Origin: Enoplolaimus lenunculus
Lineage: Eukaryota > Nematoda > Enoplea > Enoplida > Thoracostomopsidae
DNA: 64,000 bases
Assembly: GCA_030248215.1 (NCBI GenBank)
Contig: JASANG010002616.1
Span: forward strand, 124,001 to 188,000
Direction: 5' to 3'
Positions 56,265-64,000 of the stretch are shown in pieces (the stretch's first letter is position 1; each line of letters starts with the position of its first letter). The notes under the pieces are model-generated. The model was not told where the DNA came from and ran no database searches. It saw nothing but the letters and a program-made list of their open reading frames with translations. The position numbers and the translations under genes were made by a program.

Positions 56265-56575
56265 GAGACGTTACAGTGGTATAAACGTATTCCTAAGTTT
56301 AAGCTTAAACCTAAATCTCAGCGTAAGGAAAAGCCTATAACTTAACTAAGCCTAAGCCGAAACCTAAACAACAAAACAGTCTTAGGGTGGCGCTATAGTT
56401 GCCGTTCGGCGCCGTCCGTCAACACACGGTATCGTACTTGAGTCGGAAGACAAACGTACGGTAACCGACGGGTACGGACTGCGTCGGACGTCATCAAAAG
56501 TATAGCGCCACCCTAATACTTAAGCTTACTCTATTGCAGTCCCGTAGAAAATGTGTTTGCTCCTCAAACGAACTT
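56265..56575. mobile_element. Family A MITE split by a GC-rich fold-back element
   Basis: The outer part carries TTGAGACGTTACAGTGGTAT, a CCTAAG core and ACAAAACAGTC. It resumes at CTTAAGCTTACTCTATTGC with AGTCCCGTAGAAAATGTG. Between them, 56382-56516, lies a complete family F fold-back: TTAGGGTGGCGCTATAGTTG ... CAAAAGTATAGCGCCACCC. It lies in the intron between exons a and b. Confidence 0.8.
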
Positions 56576-57311
56576 GGAGTTCGCGAGTTATTGAATTGCC
56601 GAGAGCGCATTCTATGCCTGTAGCTAATTCAACCCGCTAAGACCCCGCTAAGAATTCTACAGGGTGCCTGCAACGAATTCAGATGACTTATACGCGAGGG
56701 TGGAACTTTCTCTTGGAGAAGTCAGAATAATTTTTTTAGTAGGACGACTCATCTGAATACCTCAGACTAGGGCAACTCAAAAAATAACTCTTTGCTCTTG
56801 ATCAAAATGCACTAAAGTTTAAATACCATTTTTGTTACAATGGCCATTATTCTCAAATGTTTATAGTAACTATGCATCAGTTAATAATAGGTTTTTAAAC
56901 TCGCTAACTATTGCAGTTGTTGAATTCAAAATTGGAACAGAACAGGAACGAATTTTATATGCTAACATTGTGCTGAATTTTGAGCTTCAGTATTGACTGG
57001 TTCAAAAGATACAAGACCGATCACCAACTGTAGATATCTGCTACACACGTTTGAGAATACAGGTCATTATTACAGATATTCTATTTCAGGTATTCAACAT
57101 CAACCCGATGCACCATAGCTACATGTTGGAGTTGGAATCTACCAGAAAGGTAAACGTCAACTGGGTCGTATCAGTTTACGGGGGTTCGAAAGCTCAAAAC
57201 CGCCCCGTCCCCTCCTCAATAACTTTGTCTTTCAACTACGTTTTTTGGTTTCAAAATTAAGTTCTTAAATTGTGTTTTAAAAGTTGTTTTGGAATTGTCA
57301 ATATTGCAACT

Positions 57312-57385
57312 ATGTTGACTCAGTTTGTGTAGTCCGTAGAACCTATTTTAAAGATAGTCAATTTGACTACCATTTTTGCTGTGTA
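57312..57385. mobile_element. Fragment of the 36273 hairpin family
   Basis: GACTCAGTTTGTGTAGTCCG, TAGTCAATTTGACTACCATT and TTTGCTGTGTA match the right half of the element at 36273. It ends about 20 bp before the acceptor of exon b. Confidence 0.7.
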
Positions 57386-57405
57386 TCTTTTTTACTTTAT
57401 TTTAG

Positions 57406-57516
57406 GAAAAACGAAAGAATTCGAAACAAGCTCCGGTCAAAATTGATCAATTAACATTGGACAAATTTGTCAACGTTGTCGATTTGTTTCACCGCCATGC
57501 TCAAGAGAACAGAAAG
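57406..57516 (+). CDS. Unidentified gene, exon b
   Basis: Thirty-seven codons, phase 0 at both ends: EKRKNSKQAPVKIDQLTLDK then FVNVVDLFHRHAQENRK. The acceptor is TTTATTTTAG and the donor AAG/GTAAGT. It has a basic N-terminal half and an amphipathic helix after it. A diverged MITE end related to the hairpin at 36273 finishes about 20 bp before the acceptor. Part of the pyrimidine tract may therefore derive from the element or abut it. Confidence 0.75.
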
Positions 57517-57571
57517 GTAAGTCCATTCATGTTGGGGTTATAGTAGAGTTAGGTATAGGTCTAAAGTCCCA

Positions 57572-58040
57572 TGTATGCAGCAGGGCCGGATCGTTTTCTG
57601 GAGGGGTTGTTATAGAGTCATTTTACGGTTTAGACTAACTTTTTGCTTACGCTTAGGCTTAGGCTTAGGAATAGGCTCATCCATACGCTTAGGTTTAAGC
57701 TTAGGCTTAGCAATAGACTCATGCGTACGCTTAGGCTCAGGCTTAGGCTAAGGATTAGGAATATGCTCATCCATACGCATAGGCTTAGACTTCGGCTTAG
57801 GCTTAGGCTTGAAAATATGCTTATACTACTGTTCCGGCCCTGTTTAAACAAATTGGCTAACGTATTAGTTGAGGGCCGTAAGTAAAGTAGTACGAGCATA
57901 TTCCTAAGCCTAAGCCTAAACGTAACAATGAGCTTATACCTAAGCCTTAGCCTAAACAAAAAAATAGCCTAAAGCGTAAGCTTGTACTCTATTCCAGACC
58001 CACAGAAAAAACGTTCCGCACCTGATTTTTGCAGGGGCCA
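57572..58040. mobile_element. Two family A MITEs back to back in intron
   Basis: Copy one (57572-57860) runs from CCCATGTATGCAGCAGGGCC to CTACTGTTCCGGCCCTGTTT and has a TTAGGC core on this strand. Copy two (about 57870-58040) has GGGCCGTAAGTAAAGTAGTA, a CCTAAG core, and AAACGTTCCGCACCTGATTT with TTGCAGGGGCC. The two are in opposite orientation and form a larger inverted structure between exons b and c. Confidence 0.8.
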
Positions 58041-58176
58041 ACAAATTGGTGCCGAAAATTTCATTGTTTCTTACGGTGTATGTATTTTTTGTTCGACAAT
58101 TTTGTATTTCACGTACGTAGGTAGGATTTTTTCCGACACGACTGAACGCATTTGATTATTGATTTAGAACCTGAAT

Positions 58177-58550
58177 CAAGGTGGCACCGAATCCACGATT
58201 TAACCGAATCCGAACCCATTGCTAATTCGCCGAATCGGAGTCTGAATCTGGCATTTTGCAAATTTCAGTTATATCTATAATTTGTTTCAAAACATCAACG
58301 TAATGCCAGTCTCATAACTATTAAACGTTAATGTATTTCGTGCCCGACCTCAGTTTTGACATTTGTGACCTGAGTCATAATTTTTTATTAATATAACAAG
58401 TCATTTAAAATTTTTATTGTTTAAAACTAAAAAACATATTGTCGAACATTGTCGGATTCAGTTTTTCGATTCGGCTTTTTCACAACCGATTCCGAACTCG
58501 AACCACAAATTTTTATCGAATCCGAATGCGAACCTTCGTTGCCACATATG
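58177..58550. mobile_element. hAT-like MITE in intron
   Basis: 374 bp from CAAGGTGGCACCGAATCCAC to CTTCGTTGCCACATATG, flanked by ACCTGAAT and ACCTGAAC (7 of 8 identical). The interior is rich in CGAATCCGAA words. It lies between exons b and c. Confidence 0.85.
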
Positions 58551-58875
58551 ACCTGAACGCCACAACTATTTTAGATTTATCGATTAGCTGAGGATCAAAC
58601 CTCTCAGACTTATTCCGTGGGTTGGTAAAACTATTCCGAGTGTGAAACGAAAAGACATACTGTACCGACCCGTAGCCAGCTAACCCTTGCTAGGACTGAA
58701 GCGAAAAATTATTCAATAGAGGCATACACGGGTTTTCGTTGACTTACAAGCACGGTTGAAAATTTTCGACAGCGGGGGGTGTAAAATTTTTCAGGGGGTG
58801 CTGAGCATCCCAAAATTTGCTCTAAACTTGCATTTCATTTGAGAAAATGTTTTGTAATAATTGCTTGCGTTCTAG

Positions 58876-58991
58876 GATCACGAAACGCCTTACAATTTTA
58901 TGCTTAAACCAGTAGATCAACGCAGTGAAGTTATTCTTGAAAAGATTGCGCAACAAAGCGGATTTTCGTGGTTTAAATTGAAACACACTGT
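58876..58991 (+). CDS. Unidentified gene, exon c
   Basis: Thirty-eight codons plus 2 nt: DHETPYNFMLKPVDQRSEVI then LEKIAQQSGFSWFKLKHT. The acceptor is TGCGTTCTAG and the donor CTGT/GTAAGT. The split Val codon is completed by the next exon. No catalytic or transmembrane motif is visible. Confidence 0.75.
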
Positions 58992-58994
58992 GTA

Positions 58995-59120
58995 AGTTCA
59001 AATATGAATCCACCAAGGATTTGAACGTGGACTCTTGTATGAGTAGGTTCATTTGCAGCGCACAACTATACGAGCTTGACTCTAGAGCTCGAGAGTGCTC
59101 TCTTTTGTCTTGTCGACAAT
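58995..59120 (-). mobile_element. Diverged fragment of the tRNA-bearing TTAA family
   Basis: On the minus strand it aligns with the tRNA-like half of the element at 109: GGATTTGAACGTGGACTC for the B-box side and GAGCTTGACTCTAGAGCTCG beside the A-box side. No TIR is preserved. It begins right after the donor of exon c. Confidence 0.5.
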
Positions 59121-59124
59121 TTGT

Positions 59125-59579
59125 ACTGAGTTGTAAATTCCGATGAGTTGTTCAATCAACTCAAAGAGCGGATTAGTCATTTTTGGGTATTTTTGAGTTA
59201 ATTACAGGAAACATTAACTCGCTCTTAGCCGATTTAGTTGAAAGTGAGTTGATTAGCTAACTCAGAATGAGTTCAATCAATTTAGAATTCTGAGTTTTGA
59301 AAGAACTAATTTAGAGCGCAGGCGTCTGAGTTGCTGAGTAGCTCACTGTAGAACTCCAGAATGAGTTGAATTCGCTCAGAGGTCTAAGCTCTGAATTAGG
59401 TCTTTCAGAACTCAGACTTCTCAATTGATTGAACTAATTTTGAATTAATTAAGTCAACGCACCCAGAATTAAATCAGCTCACAGTGACATATTGTTTACT
59501 GTTATTAACTCAGAAATAACCACAAATAACTACCTAATTCTCTCTGAGTTGATTAACTTATTGCAATTTAAACCGCACC
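59125..59579. mobile_element. Family D MITEs in intron, tandem or nested
   Basis: Starts TACTGAGTTGTAAATTCCGA and contains nearly two family D bodies with AACTCAGAATGAGTTCAATC-type palindromes. It closes at TTATTGCAATTTAAACCG. A second internal terminus near 59345 (CTCACTGTAGAACTCC) suggests two elements fused or nested. The end is about 40 bp before exon d of the plus-strand gene. Confidence 0.65.
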
Positions 59580-59619
59580 GTAGCTAAGTAATTATCATGA
59601 AATTTCTGTTTTTTTTCAG

Positions 59620-59794
59620 AAATTTGATAATAATGCTACAGTGGTCTCGGCGATGTATTCTTTCCAACGCTGATAACAACAACGAAGACGGGGTGAACGC
59701 GGAAGTAATGTTTGCGACACTTAAAACTATTGAAGAAATATATCTCAACGTAAAGACTACCACCCCGAACAAGGATCCGAAGCCTGACCCAGAG
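59620..59794 (+). CDS. Unidentified gene, exon d
   Basis: 1 nt plus 58 codons: NLIIMLQWSRRCILSNADNN, then NEDGVNAEVMFATLKTIEEI and YLNVKTTTPNKDPKPDPE. The acceptor is TTTTTTTTCAG and the donor GAG/GTAAAG, phase 0. The pattern is a helix, an acidic Asn-rich loop, a helix and then a Pro/Lys linker. A family E MITE copy begins about 35 bp after the donor. The D-family elements just upstream end about 40 bp before the acceptor. Confidence 0.78.
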
Positions 59795-59827
59795 GTAAAG
59801 GTCAACCCTTATTTGCATAGAGTATAC

Positions 59828-59990
59828 TATGAGCAAGAGTGCATGATTCAAGAGTATGCAACTCTTGGGGTTCCGCATGGTTCAAAATGTACCCGGCACG
59901 CGTTGCGTTTTTGATCCGACTTTCGTTATTTAGAGATGGTGCAATCTATGCAAACCACGACACTGCTTATGTACCCGGCATCAAAACTGC
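59828..59990. mobile_element. Family E MITE, left half
   Basis: GAGCAAGAGTGCATGATTCA and AGAGTATGCAACTCTTGGGG, then GGCACGCGTTGCGTTTTTGA. It stops before the right terminus. It begins about 35 bp after exon d, so it is within the intron. Confidence 0.7.
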
Positions 59991-60244
59991 TGTTCCGATG
60001 TCGGAATTGTGATTTTTCGGTTATGAGTTTTTAAGATGACTGAACTTAGATTTTGTTTGTTTCGTTTTGTTTGATTCATTTGCAATTATTCTGTTGGTTT
60101 TTTCGTTGTAAATATTCCGAGTTGTTACGTGTATTCCGTCAGCTATATAAACACTTTTTACTCAAACTGTGAACAGTAACGGAAAAAGGCATACTGCAAC
60201 AAAGGTTAAAAGTCAAACACCTTTAACTTTTTAACAGAATTACT

Positions 60245-60336
60245 AAAACTTGATCCCGATTCCGATTCCGGTTCCGACAGGAAAAATTAATTCCGATTCC
60301 GCTTCCGACAAAATCTGGTTCCGGTTGGAACCCTGC
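60245..60336. mobile_element. Fragment of a CCGGAA-type hAT-like MITE
   Basis: TCCCGATTCCGATTCCGGTT, CGATTCCGCTTCCGAC and GGTTGGAACCCTG at the right end match the CAGGGTT(C) terminus of related elements. The left terminus was not found. Confidence 0.55.
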
Positions 60337-60637
60337 CATGTACTCTTGCTATGAATAACTTTGTGTGAACTGTGTAAGCGAAACAGCGTCAGATTCAGAA
60401 AGTTATGAAATGCGGATCACCCGATATATAAAAGTAACGGGACGCCAACCGCTATTTTTCATACTGAAACCTTAATACAAAATTTCGGATCTGATCCCTG
60501 TGGCAAGAAAGTGCCAGACCGGCAATATGGTTTCGGCACAGATGCGAAATAATAAACTAAATAATTAAATTACTGCGCTGACTTATGATTTTTAAAATTA
60601 TAAAGTAGAATTTAAATTTAACATTTTTGAATTTCAG

Positions 60638-60762
60638 TTGAATATGTTACACAACGAAGCGAGCGAATACGTTGAGCTGGTTGTTTTTGATGTTTGCGCA
60701 ACGCAGAGATTTTTTCCACCAGAAAGCCGGCAAAGTTTAAAGCATATTTGGACTCAAACTCG
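60638..60762 (+). CDS. Unidentified gene, exon e
   Basis: 41 codons plus 2 nt: LNMLHNEASEYVELVVFDVC then ATQRFFPPESRQSLKHIWTQ. The acceptor is TTTGAATTTCAG and the donor CTCG/GTGAGT. The split Arg codon joins exon f. The segment looks like two helices. The intron after it carries a hAT-like fragment and a tRNA-derived repeat interrupted by another hAT-like MITE. Confidence 0.75.
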
Positions 60763-61150
60763 GTGAGTAAAATGGTCAACCTGGCGGTGGGGCGGGGGGG
60801 GGTACAAAACCAAAATGTGCCCGGTACATATGTGGTTAAGCAATCATGGGCGACCCAGTGCGTAGCCAAGATTTTATTTCGGTGGGGGGAGGTATAACAA
60901 CGGAATGTTTGACAAGCGAGCGTAGCGTTCGAGAAAAATTTTTTACCTTTGCAGGTTATTCAACAGCCTGTAAAATAGGGCGTTATTCGAGGATTTTCAG
61001 AAATTTCAGAGAGATATATCTCACCTATGCTATCCTGGTATACACCCCTGGTGGGACCACAACCTACTCTTGAAATGCTTTGGTACGCCAAACCAATTTA
61101 TAATACATTTTCGAAACATAATAGAACCATGTTTGTGCAGCTGATTAGGC

Positions 61151-61550
61151 TTGCAGCGTAGCTCAGTGGTTAGCAGGGTTCCTCCGGAATTCCTGTTCCG
61201 GCCGGAATTCTTGCAAAAATTCAATTCCTATTCCTGTGCCTGTTCCTACATTAAAAAATGCAGGAACCGGATTTTTACAGGCTTGTGCAAATTATTCGTA
61301 ATCATTTAAATATTTGAAACATTGTCTTAAAAAATTTTATTTCTAAATGAATGTTTTTGCAATTAGTTGAATTTGTAAGTTTTCTGAAAAATTCAATCGC
61401 AATTCGGTGATAAAAATATTTGAAATTCCAGTTCCTGTTTCCTTTTTCCTGTTCCGGCAACATTTAGTTCCTGGCTGAACCCTGGTGGTTAGCCAGTTTA
61501 TTTCAAGCTTATGAGGTCACGCGGTTCGATTCCTCGTGGTTGTATTTGTA
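61151..61550 (+). other. tRNA-like SINE or tRNA relic interrupted by the hAT MITE
   Basis: Outside the insert, TTGCAGCGTAGCTCAGTGGT+TAG (A box) joins to CCAGTTTATTTCAAGCTTAT and GCGGTTCGATTCCTCGTGG (B box). The pieces together give a tRNA-like fold region of about 75 nt, with GGTTCGATTCC close to the B-box consensus. It could be a tRNA-derived SINE head. Similar A-box text lies at 20757. Confidence 0.65.
61174..61484. mobile_element. hAT-like MITE inside a tRNA-derived repeat
   Basis: 311 bp, starting CAGGGTTCCTCCGGAATTCC and ending TTCCTGGCTGAACCCTG. It is flanked by a perfect 8-bp duplication GTGGTTAG at 61166-61173 and 61485-61492. CAGGG termini with an 8-bp duplication identify a hAT-type element. 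The target is a tRNA-like sequence, and the duplicated bases are the conserved D-loop GTGGTTAG. Confidence 0.95.
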
Positions 61551-61613
61551 ATACTTCAGTGTATAAATGAACTGAAATGTTTCCTGTTGATCCAGTTTGA
61601 CTGACGCTTTTAG

Positions 61614-61710
61614 ATTTTGTAAAGCGTTGTGTTCGTCAGAAATCCTAACAGCGCAAATGCGACAAAAGCTCAAATCTGATTGGACGAAGAAAGTGAATGA
61701 AAAACTTGAG
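61614..61710 (+). CDS. Unidentified gene, exon f
   Basis: 1 nt plus 32 codons: FCKALCSSEILTAQMRQKLK then SDWTKKVNEKLE. The acceptor is GACGCTTTTAG and the donor GAG/GTAAAA, phase 0. It looks like a charged amphipathic helix. It joins exons e and g in frame. Confidence 0.72.
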
Positions 61711-62039
61711 GTAAAATGACAGAAATTTACTGGTCCGTTTAATTAGAAATGTTTTCATACTAAAATGTAATACTCAACGATGATTTGACGTCCGCCAACT
61801 TGACTCCCAACAGTGTCGTAAAGCCTATTAATAAATCTAAGCATAAAGCGTCGTATGCCGAAGTTTAATGATGAGCGACGAATTGTCGAGTCGATGAAAT
61901 TTCGGATTGCAAGTTATCGCGCATTGAATTGTCGTTATACCATAAAAACAGATTTCAACAAACTGTTCTTGTGAATGCTGTTGCTAGCTTAACCCCATTG
62001 TGGATAGAATTATTTTTTACTCGCCTTATTTCATTATGG

Positions 62040-62295
62040 GCCTCATGTAGAGAGAGGGGTGGAACGTTTTTCTGTGGGACTGCAATAGAGTAAGCTTAAG
62101 CTTTAGATTATGTTTTTGCATGGCTTAGGCTTAAGCTTAGGAATATGCTCATTCTTACGTTTAGCCTTAGGCTTTGGCTTAGGCTTAGGCTTAGGTTTAG
62201 GCTTAGGCTTCGGCTTAGGCTTAGGCTTCGGCTTAGGCTTAGGCTTAGGTGTCGGAATATGCTTATACTAGTGTTACGGCTGTGTTTTATACATT
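62040..62295. mobile_element. Family A MITE in intron
   Basis: GGGCCTCATGTAGAGAGAGG and GGTGGAACGTTTTTCTGTGG lead into GTAAGCTTAAGCTTTAGATT, a TTAGGC core and ATATGCTTATACTAGTGTTA. It ends GTGTTTTATACATTGG. It lies between exons f and g. Confidence 0.82.
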
Positions 62296-62659
62296 GGAAA
62301 GAAATTGTATAATAGATTTATCACTAGCTTATTTTTAAATTTGACCATAAACTTTTGCAAACATAGGTCATTACCTTTACAAGTGCGCTTCAGCGCTTTT
62401 CGTTATTTAGCAGTCGGCATGGACAAAGCCATGATTTTGAAAAAATGGGTGTTACGTACTAAGAAAATTTCGAAGGGGGGTTGTTGAGGTACCGAACTTC
62501 GGCATAAGTATTAAAGGAGGGTCATTCCTCGAAATCCATCTCACAGCGACACTATTTACAGCAGCCTTTCAAACCCCTTACTTTGCGAATCTTGTGCGCT
62601 AAACAGTCGCGCACAGCGTCTACTAATTGCAGCGAGTAATTTAAATATATACATTGGTC

Positions 62660-62866
62660 CATGTACAGAACAGGGGCAGAACGTTTTCCTGCGGGACTAT
62701 AGCAGAGTAAAACTTAAGCTTTAGACTAATTGTTTTGGCTAGGCTTAGACTTAGCTACAAGCTCATTGTTACGCTTTGCACGCTAGGATTAATAGGTTTT
62801 CGCCGTAGAAATTATGCTTTTATACTACTGTTACGGTTCTGTTCTATACATTGGATCAAAGTTGCT
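62660..62866. mobile_element. Family A MITE, core almost lost
   Basis: GGTCCATGTACAGAACAGGG and GCAGAACGTTTTCCTGCGG open it. AACTTAAGCTTTAGACTAAT follows with little core. It ends TATACTACTGTTACGGTTC and TGTTCTATACATTGGATC. It lies about 75 bp before exon g. Confidence 0.8.
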
Positions 62867-62941
62867 TTTTCGAATAGTTACGTGGCGTATCGACAAGTCT
62901 TCGATAGCTGGTTCCTTTGAAAATAGTTAGCTTAATTTTAG

Positions 62942-63151
62942 AACGATGTTTACAACTGGTTAAATGACGATTTGGTTCCAAAACAACTTGGCGACACCGA
63001 ATCCGCTGAACCAGTGATTACAAGCTACATTGAACATTTGGAAGGTCTCAATCAAGCCTTAGAAGATCATGGCACTGCGTATACGAAATATTTCCACAGC
63101 ACCGTTGGGATTGACTATTTACAACTGACAGCGAATCAAGTCGATGAAAAT
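62942..63151 (+). CDS. Unidentified gene, exon g
   Basis: Seventy codons, phase 0: NDVYNWLNDDLVPKQLGDTE, SAEPVITSYIEHLEGLNQAL, EDHGTAYTKYFHSTVGIDYL and QLTANQVDEN. The acceptor is TTAATTTTAG and the donor AAT/GTATGT. The stretch EPVITSYIEHLEGLNQAL is reminiscent of the EPV-TYL---L--LN--L helix I recall from BAIAP3/UNC13D MUN regions. That is the only basis for the tentative family guess. The gene continues past the window, since no in-frame downstream exon was found before 64000. Confidence 0.78.
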
Positions 63152-63214
63152 GTATGTTGGTTAATTTTTTACAATTTTTCAATTGCCAAAATTGAGGGTG
63201 TACTTATACGGTAA

Positions 63215-64000
63215 ACCTCCCCTTAACCGTGAGCATAAACATAAACCTTAGCGCAAGCTTGAACAAAACGCCTGATGCTACAGTGACCCGAATAAGAGGG
63301 GGGACTGATATTTATTTGGCCTCTCCAGATGGCACCCTTCCTGTTATTCGGTTACGGATTGTTATTTATTTTTAACCCACGCTACGCGACCCTTCGTTAC
63401 TTTTATATCCGGTACTGCAACTATCCGTTGAATTAAACGTTTATTTGTCTTGTATCAATAGCTTGAGCGATAATGCAAGGTTATACTTCGGAATGTATAT
63501 CCTTTCAAAATTTAAGATTGCTTTAAAGTTTCGAACTCAACTTTATTTGGTCCTGGAGTCATTTATGCGCTACAATTAGAGATAATTGACATTTATGGGC
63601 TCTAATTAGGGATTAGGTACTCTATCCGCTTACGGACTTTTATAAGGGATACGGACTCCTATTGATTGTAACTCAAAATGGCGACCCACCTCTTATTACC
63701 ACACACCCTCTTATTGGGGTCACTACAGTAATCGCAACCCGAACGGTAAGCCTAAGCGTACTTAAAGCCTGATTGGCTGTAAACTCGATTAGTGTTTTAG
63801 TCTTTAAATGGTCAGGGTCCTATAATTAATATGGTTCTTTTAAATTATTTTATTTTTTGTTTTTTATTGTATATTGTTGTGTTTGGTTTTTCAGTCGTTA
63901 CCATAACCAGTTTTTTGGTATTATATATCGCGGATACTTTTGTAAAAAATTTCTGGATCCGTCACTGTGTGGTCATTGGTTGTAATTTTAAATGTGTGTC
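63215..64000. other. Intron after exon g, with family C element and repeat end
   Basis: Besides the family C element, 63925-63966 ends with TTTCTGGATCCGTCACTG, the terminus of a CAGTGACGGATCC-type repeat. A possible acceptor TTGGTTTTTCAG at 63895 is followed by a stop in the expected frame, so no exon is called. Confidence 0.5.
63278..63728. mobile_element. Family C MITE
   Basis: CTACAGTGACCCGAATAAGA opens the element and TTATTGGGGTCACTACAG closes it, followed by TA. It is 451 bp with the same interior as 43455. It lies in the intron downstream of exon g. Confidence 0.88.

Noticed and set aside
63895-63960. Possible further exon of the second gene after TTGGTTTTTCAG
   Set aside because: The expected phase-0 frame stops after three codons, and the sequence soon runs into a repeat terminus.

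Overview
The window is AT-rich, intron-rich nuclear DNA from an invertebrate animal. Two protein-coding genes can be read. Both are split into short exons with canonical GT/AG sites, and both run off what can be traced. No rRNA, bacterial-type operon, CRISPR array, LTR element, LINE reverse transcriptase or transposase ORF is visible. The lineage cannot be fixed from sequence alone. The abundant TTAGGC hexamer equals the nematode telomere repeat, but here it sits inside small transposon-like elements, so it is not evidence for a nematode.

About 5.8-11.8 kb, minus strand: five exons of a Shaw-type (Kv3 class) voltage-gated potassium channel. They cover the T1 tetramerisation domain, a linker, S1-S5, then the pore, S6 and the proximal C-terminus. 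The splice phases join into one reading frame. The first coding exon (upstream of the NVGG-type motif) and any further C-terminal exon were not found. The intron before the pore exon starts with twenty tandem 28-bp copies of the exon-intron boundary, each with a 5' splice-site sequence.

About 12-55 kb: no convincing exon. The region is a dense mosaic of short non-autonomous DNA transposons (MITEs), satellites and microsatellites. At least ten MITE families can be defined by terminal inverted repeats (TIRs) and in several cases target-site duplications (TSDs): (A) GGCCCATGTATAGAACAGGG elements with a TTAGGC minisatellite core, about 20 copies; (B) a related family with ATGTTACTTTAAG ends; (C) a 438-bp TA-flanked CTGTAGTGACCCGAATAAG family; (D) a 250-bp TA-flanked CACTGTAAATT family; (E) AAGAGTGCATAATAC; (F) GC-rich fold-backs ending AGGGTGGCGCTATA; (G) TTCACACGTGCAAG; several hAT-like groups with 8-bp TSDs (H); and a TTAA-flanked piggyBac-like family with an embedded tRNA-like segment (I). 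Nesting is common. There is also a 23-unit 60-bp satellite at 41.9-43.2 kb, and a 1-kb TTAGGC array with 517-bp higher-order periodicity at 26.3-27.4 kb.

About 55.9-63.2 kb, plus strand: seven consecutive exons (about 327 codons) of a second gene, open and phase-consistent, continuing beyond the window and probably starting before it. It is mostly helical with no motif I recognise firmly; a MUN-domain (UNC13D/BAIAP3-like) relationship is a weak guess. Its first visible exon has a triplicated 3' splice-site region, the counterpart of the multiplied 5' splice site in the channel gene. A family D element inserted into one of those copies gives an internal before-and-after insertion comparison.
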